A stretch of DNA of 64,000 bases, taken from VBAS01 sp964508655. GTDB lineage: Bacteria > Bacteroidota > Bacteroidia > Chitinophagales > Chitinophagaceae. Where the stretch lies: the NCBI GenBank assembly GCA_964508655.1, contig CAZDUO010000003.1:38332-102331 (forward strand), read 5' to 3'. Of the stretch, positions 16,412-23,070 are shown piece after piece (the stretch's first letter is position 1; the number at the start of each line of letters is the position of its first letter). The notes under the pieces were generated by a model, which saw only the letters and a program-made list of their open reading frames with translations, was not told where the DNA came from and did not search any database. The position numbers and the translations under genes were made by a program.

Positions 16412-17917
16412 TTATAATGGTAAAACACGTGGAATTTTATACTCCACCATCATAAAATCACACAATACAAGCGCTGTCACTGCTTCCACTATCACCGGGG
16501 CACGGAGAGCAACACAGAGGTCATGTCGTCCTTTAACAGAAAATTTTTCTACCTGTCGGGTATCCCAATTCAAGCTTTCCTGTTCTTTGGGTGTGGATGA
16601 AGTAGGTTTTATGGCAAGGCGGAATACGATTTCGTTTCCATTTGTAATGCCGCCAACAACACCCCCAGCGTGATTGGTTTTTGTACGGCCGCTCATGTCC
16701 ACGATGGCATCGTTGTGCTGGCTGCCAAACATACGGGCTGCGGTAAAACCGGTTCCAAATTCAATACCCCTAACAGCAGGAATTGCAAAAACAATATGTG
16801 ATAAAACAGATTCCACGGAATCGAACCAGGGCTCGCCCAAACCAACGGGCAATCCATTTACACGGCATTCCACGATGCCGCCGACGGAATCTTTTGCATC
16901 AATGGCTTTTTGCAGACCTTTTTCCAAATCTTTTTCGCCGGCGATTTCGATTACTTCTGCATGAATTGTGATTTGATTTATGACCTCACCCTCCCGGCCT
17001 CTCTCTCCTTTGGAGAGGGAGGAGTCGGCATCCGACAACAAAGACTTCTTTATTTCCTGGAGCACCCAATCTGTTTTATTCAAAACTTCCTCATTGGTAA
17101 AACGAATAATGCGATAGCCGTTTTTATTTAAAATCTGTGTTCTGATTTCATCTAACTTCATTTGTTCTTCCATATTATGGTATTCTCCATCCACTTCAAC
17201 CACTAATTTTTTTTCGAGGCAAGTAAAAGCAGGAATATATCCATCAATTGGATGTTGTCTTCGGAATTTGAACCCGGCAAGTTTTCTGTATTTCAACTCC
17301 TGCCAAAGCTTTTCTTCTGCCGGGGTTGGGTTTTTCCTGTTAAGTTTTGCAAGCGCCGAACTGAATTTCCATTGATCAGGAGAGTTGGTGACATATCCCG
17401 GTCCAACGGAGGATTCGAAAGCCCCTCTCCTTTGGTCCCGATAGCTATCGGGAGGGGTTTGGGGTGAGGTATTTACAGCGTACAAGAGCAGTTTCTTTGC
17501 AATGGCACCCGCCGCCACAATACCGGCAGTGAGCCTGGCGCTGAAATGCCCGCCGCCGCGGTAATCTTCAAAGCCGCCGAATTTCTGATGCGCCACCCAG
17601 TCGGCATGGCCCGGCCGGGGAATGCTTCTTTGTTTTTCATAATCGGCGCTGCGGATATTTTTATTTTCAAATAAAATAGTGATGGGGAAGCCGGTTGTTT
17701 TGCCGTTGAATATGCCGCTTTTGAAAATCGGTATATCTTCTTCCTGCCGTGGTGTTGTCCCTTTGTGTTTGCCTCCTTTTCTCCTTTCCAGGTCGGCCGT
17801 CAAATCTTCCGGCGATAAGGATAACCCGGCCGGGCAGCCATCAATAGTAATGCCCACGCAATCGCCATGCGATTCGCCGAAGATGGAAATGCGGAATATA
17901 CGGCCAAAGGTGTTCAT
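16412..17917 (-). CDS. aroC: Chorismate synthase with an in-frame DUF559 insertion
   Basis: Converts EPSP to chorismate, the last common shikimate step, using reduced FMN. 501 aa, far longer than ordinary AroC. Residues 1-149 (GRIFRISIFGESHGDCVG; RGGGHFSARLTAG) and 315-501 (RTKTNHAGGVVGGITNG; KGRHDLCVALRAPV) are normal AroC. Residues 150-314 are an insertion: a translated palindromic repeat, a DUF559/Vsr-like nuclease domain at about 188-290 (LWQELKYRKLAGFKFRRQ; KKLVVEVDGEYHN), and another translated repeat (SLSKGERGREGE). Removing exactly 495 bp rejoins AIAKKLLLYAVN to QITIHAEVIEI and gives a 336-residue enzyme. Catalytic activity of the fused form is unknown. It ends the aromatic operon. 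Confidence 0.93.
   Translation of the reverse strand: MNTFGRIFRISIFGESHGDCVGITIDGCPAGLSLSPEDLTADLERRKGGKHKGTTPRQEEDIPIFKSGIFNGKTTGFPITILFENKNIRSADYEKQRSIPRPGHADWVAHQKFGGFEDYRGGGHFSARLTAGIVAAGAIAKKLLLYAVNTSPQTPPDSYRDQRRGAFESSVGPGYVTNSPDQWKFSSALAKLNRKNPTPAEEKLWQELKYRKLAGFKFRRQHPIDGYIPAFTCLEKKLVVEVDGEYHNMEEQMKLDEIRTQILNKNGYRIIRFTNEEVLNKTDWVLQEIKKSLLSDADSSLSKGERGREGEVINQITIHAEVIEIAGEKDLEKGLQKAIDAKDSVGGIVECRVNGLPVGLGEPWFDSVESVLSHIVFAIPAVRGIEFGTGFTAARMFGSQHNDAIVDMSGRTKTNHAGGVVGGITNGNEIVFRLAIKPTSSTPKEQESLNWDTRQVEKFSVKGRHDLCVALRAPVIVEAVTALVLCDFMMVEYKIPRVLPL
16981..17470 (-). mobile_element. DUF559-bearing palindromic element inside aroC
   Basis: 490-bp unit with inverted ends ACCTCACCC at 16983-16991 and its complement GGGTGAGGT at 17462-17470. 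Directly outside lie two copies of ATTTA (16976-16980, 17471-17475). Internal palindromes are CTCTCCTTTGGAGAG near 17002-17016 and TCCCGATAGCTATCGGGA near 17436-17453. Between them is the DUF559 domain, in frame with aroC. The related single ends in aroA (19321-19370) and the aminotransferase gene (24174-24215) show that the ends disperse independently. No intein, intron or transposase signature was seen. Mobility is inferred from ends, direct repeats and dispersal. Confidence 0.7.
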
Positions 17918-17926
17918 AAAGTATTG

Positions 17927-18286
17927 TCAGTCTTCAGCAATAAAACAATTGTTTTTATCCATTTCAATAAGATAGGTTTTTCTCTCTGCCACTGTTTTTA
18001 TAAGCGGTAAATATTGCTGAAACAAAGAAAGAATTTCTTCAACGGAAATATTTCCAAGGTTTATTTTAATCAGCTTTACCGGTGTTTTTTTTAAGTGATA
18101 ATAGTCTACGAAATCAGAATCTTTAGTAATAAAAATAATATCATTTTCATCGCAATACCTGCAGATTGTAAAGTCATCGGTTTTATCTCCCTGCAAAATG
18201 CGATTGATATGCTCTGCTACGAAACCTTGTTCCTGGAGAAACTTTTTGAGTTTATAAGGAATATGCACATCGCATAAAAAGTTCAT
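17927..18286 (-). CDS. DUF5615 PIN-like protein, putative toxin
   Basis: 119 aa. The start NFLCDVHIPYKLKKFLQEQG matches the DUF5615 PIN-like pattern (an early Asp, then a helix). FITKDSDFVDYY carries the second conserved acidic pair (KDxDF). PIN-fold proteins are metal-dependent RNases, and DUF5615 members are regularly paired with DUF433 antitoxins. It overlaps the DUF433 stop codon region by one base. It lies between aroA and aroC in the same direction, unrelated to aromatic synthesis, so it is probably a later insertion into the operon. Confidence 0.82.
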   Translation of the reverse strand: MNFLCDVHIPYKLKKFLQEQGFVAEHINRILQGDKTDDFTICRYCDENDIIFITKDSDFVDYYHLKKTPVKLIKINLGNISVEEILSLFQQYLPLIKTVAERKTYLIEMDKNNCFIAED

Positions 18287-18513
18287 CAGGCAACTTCTTT
18301 TAAAGGAGTCTTTGACATATAAAGCAAAGCATAATTAATGGCGGCATAAATGTCTTCTACTTCCAGTTCAGGAAACTCCTCCAGAATTTGCTGATAAGTC
18401 ATACCTGAACCGAGATAATCCAAAAGAACCACTACCGGCCACCGCATACCTCTGATACAAGGTTTGCCATGACAAATTTCAGGGTCAATTGTTATACGTT
18501 CAAGATATTTCAT
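18286..18513 (-). CDS. DUF433 protein, putative antitoxin
   Basis: 75 aa, the normal size of DUF433 proteins. Characteristic stretches are ITIDPEICHGKPCIRGMRWPV and the helix-turn-helix-like EEFPELEVEDIYAAINYAL. The family is the usual upstream partner of DUF5615 PIN-like proteins and is thought to bind DNA and neutralise the toxin. A -7-like box (TAAATTTG on the minus strand, 18519-18526) overlaps the end of aroA, so the pair may have its own promoter, though no -33 match was found. Confidence 0.85.
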   Translation of the reverse strand: MKYLERITIDPEICHGKPCIRGMRWPVVVLLDYLGSGMTYQQILEEFPELEVEDIYAAINYALLYMSKTPLKEVA

Positions 18514-18523
18514 AAAGACAAAT

Positions 18524-19903
18524 TTAGGTAAAGAGTTTTATGTCCGCAATTGCACCAAGTACTTTCAAATCCTCATAAAAATCAGGGTACGATTTTTTCA
18601 CCGCCTGCGCTTCTTCAATCACCATTTCCCCCCCGGCTTTCAGGGCAGCTACGGCACAGGCCATGGCAATGCGGTGATCGTGATGCGAATGAACTTTAGC
18701 TCCTTTCAATCCACCCCAGCCCTTATCCGGAGGGTTGCCATGAATGAGCATGACCTCATCATTCAGTTCAATCTTCACTCCCATTTTTCCAAACTCCTGC
18801 TGCAGTGTTGCTGCCCTGTTGCTTTCTTTGTGAATCAAACGGCTTACACCTTTAATTTTTGTTTCACCCTTACAATAGGCAGCCAGTGCAACCAGCGGAG
18901 GAAATAAATCGGGGCAATCGGTTGCATCAAATTCAAAACCTCTTAACCCGCCCGGATGAATTTTTATTCCCTTTGCTTCCATAGCAATCGAAGCATTGGC
19001 ATTCATCATGGCATCTACCACTGCACGGTCGGCCTGTGTTGAAGATAAATCAAGACCACGCACGGTAATGGAGCCGGCAATGGCCCCTGCCACAAGCAGA
19101 AAGGCGCCGCCGCTCCAGTCGCCTTCCACGAAGTAGTCGTGCGTCGTGCGCCGTGTGTCGAGAATGTTTTCATCATGAAAGATGAATTCTTCATAGTTTT
19201 TGTTTTCAGGCACCCGCATTCCAAACTTCTTCATCACATCCAGCGTTAAATCAATGTAGGGTTTGCTTTTAAGATTTCGCACTATTATCGAAACCGCCGC
19301 ACTGCCGGAGTCTCCTAAAAGCCCCTCTCCTTCGGTCCCGATAGATATCGGGAGGTGTTTGGGGTGAGGTCTTTGGGCTGAGGCCGCACTGTAAGCCATC
19401 AGCAGCCCCGTTAAAAACTGCGAACTCAGCGAACCATCCACTTCAATATTGGCTGGCGTCAATGGCCCCTGCACCACCATCGGCACTTTGCCGCTGTTGC
19501 TTTTGATTTTCACTCCCAGCTTTGGAAGAATTTCATCAAAGAAATCCATGGGTCTTGACAACAGGCTGCCGCTGCCGTTAACAGTAATTTCTTTTTCGCT
19601 CAACGCAACGATGGGGGTGAACATCCGGATGCTTAAGCCGGATTCCCCGCAGTCAATTCCGGAAGCAACAGGCTGCACTCCCCTGCTTTCCACTTTCAAT
19701 TCTCCCTTTTCCATTTTCACTTCAGCACCCAAGGCCTTTATGATTCCGATAGCCGCTTTGTCATCATTACTGTGGCCGGGATTGTGAATAGTTGTTTTGC
19801 CTTTTGTGAGTAATGCCGCGGCGCAGGCCCGCTGCATGGAACTTTTTGAAGCGGGTGCCTGAATGATGCCTTTTATTTCGGATGGATAAATAGTTACTTT
19901 CAT
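18524..19903 (-). CDS. aroA: EPSP synthase (3-phosphoshikimate 1-carboxyvinyltransferase) with a 29-residue insertion
   Basis: Joins shikimate 3-phosphate and PEP. 459 aa. Family motifs are SKSSMQRACAAALL near residue 20, GLSIRMFTPIVALS at about 90, LSSQFLTGLLMAYS at about 160, DCPDLFPPLVALA, and HDHRIAMACAVAAL near the C-terminus. Between MAYSAA and VSIIVRNLKSKPY it carries 29 extra residues (QRPHPKHLPISIGTEGEG within them), encoded by a palindromic repeat bounded by a 9-bp direct repeat. Removal restores a normal 430-residue sequence in frame. It lies 97 bases after aroB, the gap filled by an 83-bp palindrome. Confidence 0.95.
   Translation of the reverse strand: MKVTIYPSEIKGIIQAPASKSSMQRACAAALLTKGKTTIHNPGHSNDDKAAIGIIKALGAEVKMEKGELKVESRGVQPVASGIDCGESGLSIRMFTPIVALSEKEITVNGSGSLLSRPMDFFDEILPKLGVKIKSNSGKVPMVVQGPLTPANIEVDGSLSSQFLTGLLMAYSAASAQRPHPKHLPISIGTEGEGLLGDSGSAAVSIIVRNLKSKPYIDLTLDVMKKFGMRVPENKNYEEFIFHDENILDTRRTTHDYFVEGDWSGGAFLLVAGAIAGSITVRGLDLSSTQADRAVVDAMMNANASIAMEAKGIKIHPGGLRGFEFDATDCPDLFPPLVALAAYCKGETKIKGVSRLIHKESNRAATLQQEFGKMGVKIELNDEVMLIHGNPPDKGWGGLKGAKVHSHHDHRIAMACAVAALKAGGEMVIEEAQAVKKSYPDFYEDLKVLGAIADIKLFT
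19296..19391 (-). repeat. In-frame palindromic repeat insertion in aroA with 9-bp direct repeats
   Basis: GCCGCACTG at 19296-19304 recurs at 19383-19391, an offset of 87 bp (29 codons). Inside, 19321-19370 matches the upper end of the aroC element (17421-17470) almost base for base, including TCCCGATAGATATCGGGA and the terminal GGGGTGAGGT. The protein frame used differs: here CCT-CAC-CCC (PHP), in aroC ACC-TCA-CCC (TSP). Confidence 0.85.
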
Positions 19904-19914
19904 TTTGTTTGAAC

Positions 19915-19997
19915 AGGAACGCTGATGACGCGGATAAGACAGATATTAACGGATAATATCCGCGGTTATCCGCTCAATCCGTGTCATCCGCGTTCCT
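19915..19997. repeat. 83-bp imperfect palindrome between aroB and aroA
   Basis: 19915-19935 (AGGAACGCTGATGACGCGGA...) and 19977-19997 are complementary at 19 of 21 positions. A second palindrome (CGGATAATATCCG) lies in the centre. The arms are built of GATGACGCGGAT-like subunits seen as dispersed repeats in many Bacteroidota. It fills the intercistronic gap of the operon. Confidence 0.85.
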
Positions 19998-20000
19998 ATT

Positions 20001-21020
20001 TTATAATTCATAAATCATTTTTTCCAATTCTTTCATGGGTATTGACTTCACCACCCCCTTCCCTATCTTTTCCAGCAGCACATAATTCATTTCTTTTCTC
20101 TCCCGTTTCTTGTCCATCTTCAATACTTCGAATACTTTTCTTTTATCAAAATCTGCGAAAGTGGGTAAATCGTATTTCAGCAAAAGACCGGTTACACGGC
20201 CCGGCTTGCTGAACCCTATCAGCTTCTGTGAAATGACTGAAGCATAAGCCATGCCGATGGAAATAGCCCGGCCGTGCGACAGTTCGTACTGGTTTTCCAA
20301 AGCATGACCGAGAGTGTGCCCAAAATTCAGCAGGCGCCGGTCGCCTTTTTCAAATTCATCCTGCTGCACCACGTTGGTTTTTATAAGGGCATTGCGCTGC
20401 ACCAAATCGCTGATGGCTTTTTTCCCCGACTGGAATTTTTTATAAGAACCGGCTTCCAGTTCCCGAAACATGGCTGCATCTTTTATAGCCGCATGCTTGA
20501 TGATTTCTGCAAAACCATTCTCCCATTCATTCTGCGGCAGGGTGCGGAGAAAATCCATGTCATACAAAATAAACCCCGGCTGGCGGATGATGCCCACCAT
20601 GTTTTTTAACACACCCACATCAATGCCGTTCTTGCCGCCGATGGAGGCATCCACCATGGCCAGCAGGCTTGTGGGCACAAACCCAAACGGGATGCCCCGC
20701 ATATACACAGAGGCCACATAGCCGGTGATATCGGTAATCACACCGCCGCCCACGCCAATCAACGTTGTTTGGCGGCCGGCTTCCTTTTCAATCAGTTGCC
20801 CGATTACAGCATCCACGGTGGCCTGCACCTTGTATTCTTCGCCGGGTTTCAGCACAATGCAGCTCCAGCCTTTGAATTTCTTTTCATGAGCATTGTACAC
20901 ATTTTCATCGGTTATGATGATGCTGTTTTTCTCCTCCGTTATTTTTTTCAGAAGAGAAAAACCGGCGGCGAAGTAGTAGTTAACTGTTGAATTGGAAAAT
21001 TTATATGTAAGTTTTTTCAT
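20001..21020 (-). CDS. aroB: 3-dehydroquinate synthase
   Basis: Second step of the shikimate pathway: DAHP to 3-dehydroquinate, NAD+ and metal dependent. 339 aa. The NAD-binding region is IGVGGGVITDITGYVASVYM (about 87-107), followed by PTSLLAMVDASIGGKNGID. The metal-binding pair is in NFGHTLGHALENQY (about 233-246). The C-terminal lysine-rich segment KMDKKRERKEMNYVLLEKIG is typical. Slightly shorter than E. coli AroB, normal for Bacteroidota. Transcribed after a small unknown gene. Confidence 0.96.
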   Translation of the reverse strand: MKKLTYKFSNSTVNYYFAAGFSLLKKITEEKNSIIITDENVYNAHEKKFKGWSCIVLKPGEEYKVQATVDAVIGQLIEKEAGRQTTLIGVGGGVITDITGYVASVYMRGIPFGFVPTSLLAMVDASIGGKNGIDVGVLKNMVGIIRQPGFILYDMDFLRTLPQNEWENGFAEIIKHAAIKDAAMFRELEAGSYKKFQSGKKAISDLVQRNALIKTNVVQQDEFEKGDRRLLNFGHTLGHALENQYELSHGRAISIGMAYASVISQKLIGFSKPGRVTGLLLKYDLPTFADFDKRKVFEVLKMDKKRERKEMNYVLLEKIGKGVVKSIPMKELEKMIYEL

Positions 21021-21047
21021 GCCCCCATCCCCTAAAGGGGAGTTTAG
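21021..21047 (+). repeat. CCCCTAAAGGGG repeat, copy 1 (forward)
   Basis: GCCCCCATCCCCTAAAGGGG starts immediately upstream of the aroB start codon. Same orientation as copies 3 and 4; inverse of copies 2 and 5. Confidence 0.8.
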
Positions 21048-21070
21048 TTACAACAATCTTTTTTGTTCAT

Positions 21071-21445
21071 TTAAATTTGAAAGGTATCAGCTATGAATTT
21101 TATTCTTCCACTCAACGTCTTTTTGAACCTGCCGGTGAAATAAAAATCATAACAGATCAAGTATTTCGCTACGGTATCTGGTAATGACTCTTCCACTTTC
21201 TTGTCTTTGTATTCCACATAAAAATCTTTTTTAATTAATCCCCTCATGTTGTATTCTGCTGCAAAAACGGAATCAATATTCCATTGCGGGTAACAATCAC
21301 CGCAGGCATACATCATGTAGTGGCATGTTATTGTCGTGCCGCTTTTGCTGTTTGTAAACCAGCGCCTGTCAAATCCTCTCCATCCCATTAAAATGATTAA
21401 CCCGCTAATCCCGGCTATTAAAAGCAGTTTCTGATTTATTTTCAT
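21071..21445 (-). CDS. Small exported or membrane-anchored protein, unknown
   Basis: 124 aa, not recognised. One hydrophobic segment (residues about 7-22, LLLIAGISGLIILMGW) may be an uncleaved signal anchor. Four Cys are visible, two in YACGDCYPQWN, which resembles a metal- or disulfide-type CxxC. The remainder is basic and hydrophilic. It interrupts the aromatic operon between DAHP synthase and aroB and is bracketed by repeats on both sides (21021, 21473, 21585), so it may be a passenger rather than a pathway gene. Confidence 0.6.
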   Translation of the reverse strand: MKINQKLLLIAGISGLIILMGWRGFDRRWFTNSKSGTTITCHYMMYACGDCYPQWNIDSVFAAEYNMRGLIKKDFYVEYKDKKVEESLPDTVAKYLICYDFYFTGRFKKTLSGRIKFIADTFQI

Positions 21446-21472
21446 GATTGTCGAATAGAATTACCGGACGAT

Positions 21473-21516
21473 GAACGGAGCGTCGCAACCGCAGTCCCAT
21501 CAGGGAACCCATGCTG
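21473..21516. repeat. 44-bp dispersed repeat, copy B
   Basis: GAACGGAGCGTCGCAA (21473-21488) and CAGGGAACCCATGCTG (21501-21516), with the same 12-bp spacing as at 9943-9986. The centre differs in sequence. GATG/CATC can pair here where TTGAACG/CGTTCAA pairs in copy A. It is 28 bases before the start of the 124-aa gene. Confidence 0.75.
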
Positions 21517-21583
21517 GTCTCATCATCATCAACCCTCACAATAATGACACTATCGAATACACAAATGAAAATCACTACCTGAT

Positions 21584-21608
21584 TCTCCCCTTTAGGGGGA
21601 CAGGGGGC
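21584..21608 (-). repeat. CCCCTAAAGGGG repeat, copy 2 (inverse)
   Basis: TCCCCTTTAGGGGGACAGGG followed by GGC, directly at the 3' end of the DAHP synthase gene. Inverse orientation relative to copy 1, so the two flank the 124-aa gene as inverted repeats. Confidence 0.8.
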
Positions 21609-22696
21609 TAACTATTCATAATCTTATTCTGATGATTAATGCTCTCCATGTGCACTGCATCGAAATATTTGGTGATGAACTCACGGCTCAGGCCCAGCTG
21701 GTCACCTTTTGCATAGGCCCGCTCCAGTATCTGGTTCCACCGGCTCGTCTGTAAAATGGTGACGTTATTATTTTTCTTATACTCGCCAATTTTGTCGGCA
21801 ATTTTCATCCGCTGGCCCAGCAGCTGTATCAGCTCATCATCGAGATGATTAATCTGTTCACGTAATTTCTCCAGGGCAGTTATGAACTCCTTTTCTTCAG
21901 CCGTTTCATGACGCCATTTGATGGAGCTGATCATTTCAGCCAGCCTCTCGGGTGTTACCTGCTGCTTCGAATCACTCCATGCATTATCAGGATCAATATG
22001 GCTTTCTATCATCAGCCCGTCAAAATCAAGATCAATTGCCTTCTGCGCCACATCCATCAGAATATCGCGGCGGCCGCAAATGTGCGAGGGATCATTGATA
22101 AGCAGCAAACCGGGATTGCGGCGCTTCATTTCAATGGCGAGGTGCCACATGGGCGCATTGCGAAACTCGGTGTTGCCATACGAAGAAAACCCGCGGTGGA
22201 TAAGCCCGATTTGTTTGATGCCTGCACGGGCCACACGTTCTACGGCGCCCATCCACAACTCAAGGTCGGGGTTGATAGGATTTTTTATCAGCACCGGCAC
22301 ATCCACGCCACGCAGCGCATCGGCTACTTCCTGCACGCTGAAAGGATTCACAGTTGTGCGGGCCCCAATCCAAAGCACATCCACTTCAAAAGTAAGCGCA
22401 TCCTGCACCTGCTTGCCGGTAGCCGCTTCCACCATGGTGGGCATGCCGGTTAGTTTTTTTGCCTGCAGCAGCCACGGCAATCCCTTCACGCCGATGCCTT
22501 CAAACATGCCGGGTTTTGTCCGTGGTTTCCAGATGCCGGCACGCAGCATATCCACTTTGCCGGTGGCAGCCAGGCGCTGCGCCGTTTGCAGCACCTGCTC
22601 CTCGGTTTCTGCACTGCAGGGCCCACTGATGATGAGCGGTCGCTTGCTCCATGCCGCCTGCGTTGTTTCTTTCATGGTTTGTTCTATTGTTTGCAT
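21608..22696 (-). CDS. DAHP synthase fused to chorismate mutase (type II, C-terminal)
   Basis: Bifunctional enzyme: condenses PEP and erythrose 4-phosphate to DAHP, and converts chorismate to prephenate. 362 aa. The DAHP synthase domain (about 1-265) shows RPLIISGPCSAETEEQV, MLRAGIWKPRTKPGMFEGIG, ARTTVNPFSVQE, INDPSHICGRRD and GLMIESHIDPDNAWSD. The AroQ-type mutase (about 275-355) shows LREQINHLDDELIQLLGQRM and IGEYKKNNNV. The order synthase-then-mutase is the Bacteroidota arrangement, in which the mutase domain gives feedback control by prephenate. It follows tyrA after a 374-base gap full of repeats. Confidence 0.95.
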   Translation of the reverse strand: MQTIEQTMKETTQAAWSKRPLIISGPCSAETEEQVLQTAQRLAATGKVDMLRAGIWKPRTKPGMFEGIGVKGLPWLLQAKKLTGMPTMVEAATGKQVQDALTFEVDVLWIGARTTVNPFSVQEVADALRGVDVPVLIKNPINPDLELWMGAVERVARAGIKQIGLIHRGFSSYGNTEFRNAPMWHLAIEMKRRNPGLLLINDPSHICGRRDILMDVAQKAIDLDFDGLMIESHIDPDNAWSDSKQQVTPERLAEMISSIKWRHETAEEKEFITALEKLREQINHLDDELIQLLGQRMKIADKIGEYKKNNNVTILQTSRWNQILERAYAKGDQLGLSREFITKYFDAVHMESINHQNKIMNS

Positions 22697-22711
22697 TTTT
22701 TACAAATTTAT

Positions 22712-22733
22712 GCCCCCGTCCCCCAAAGGGGTG
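22712..22733 (+). repeat. CCCC(T/C)AAAGGGG repeat, copy 3 (forward)
   Basis: GCCCCCGTCCCCCAAAGGGG, 16 bases upstream of the DAHP synthase start codon. Forward orientation, like copies 1 and 4. Confidence 0.78.
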
Positions 22734-22755
22734 TAAGGAAGCGATTTATTTATTT

Positions 22756-22778
22756 GCCCCTAACCCCTAAAGGGGGAT
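22756..22778 (+). repeat. CCCCTAAAGGGG repeat, copy 4 (forward)
   Basis: GCCCCTAACCCCTAAAGGGG plus GATT, in tandem with copy 3 at 44 bases distance. Confidence 0.78.
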
Positions 22779-23045
22779 TAGAAGGCGTTTATATAATGTA
22801 TATTTTTTTATGTCCCCAACTTTTGTAATTCTATTTAGCTTCCGTTGCGCCTGCCCGCCGTACAGGACTTTGGGAGGCGGGTCGCACACTTCAGCGTTCT
22901 GTTCGTTGTTCAGCTTTTTCGTCTCACCACCCAATCTCCTCACCTTACGGAGAGCAGGCGGCACTGCATCTCTTTAATCAACTTCAAATCTTCCACATCA
23001 TCTTTATTACTAATCCAAACAAATAAAGTTTCATTATCCTAAGTT

Positions 23046-23066
23046 CCCCCTTTAGGGGGACAGGGG
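23046..23066 (-). repeat. CCCCTAAAGGGG repeat, copy 5 (inverse)
   Basis: CCCCCTTTAGGGGGACAGGG followed by G, 5 bases after the tyrA stop codon. Inverse of copies 3 and 4, with which it brackets the 22779-23045 segment. Confidence 0.78.
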
Positions 23067-23070
23067 TTTC

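Larger units (their letters stand above)
22697..23070. other. Repeat-filled 374-base gap inside the aromatic operon
   Basis: No convincing gene. It holds three CCCCTAAAGGGG-type repeats (22712, 22756, 23046) and a GC-rich inverted repeat (GCCTGCCCGCC about 22849-22859 with GGCGGGTCGC about 22876-22885). A minus-strand open stretch near 22968-23037 reads VWISNKDDVEDLKLIKEMQ but has no start codon and may be a gene remnant. A TAAATTTG box (22703-22710, minus) lies just before the DAHP synthase start. Confidence 0.6.

Noticed and set aside
16976..17475. The aroC insertion as an intein or intron
   Set aside because: No Hint-domain block A/B/F/G residues (no N-terminal Cys/Ser or terminal HN) and no intron ends; the insert is fully translated and in frame, so no splicing is implied.
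21918..22736. 272-codon open frame on the plus strand over the DAHP synthase gene
   Set aside because: Antisense shadow of a strongly conserved gene; low-complexity Ser/Arg composition and no family resemblance.
22968..23037. Short minus-strand ORF (VWISNKDDVEDLKLIKEMQ) as a gene
   Set aside because: No start codon, preceded by an in-frame stop, under 35 residues; noted only as a possible remnant.
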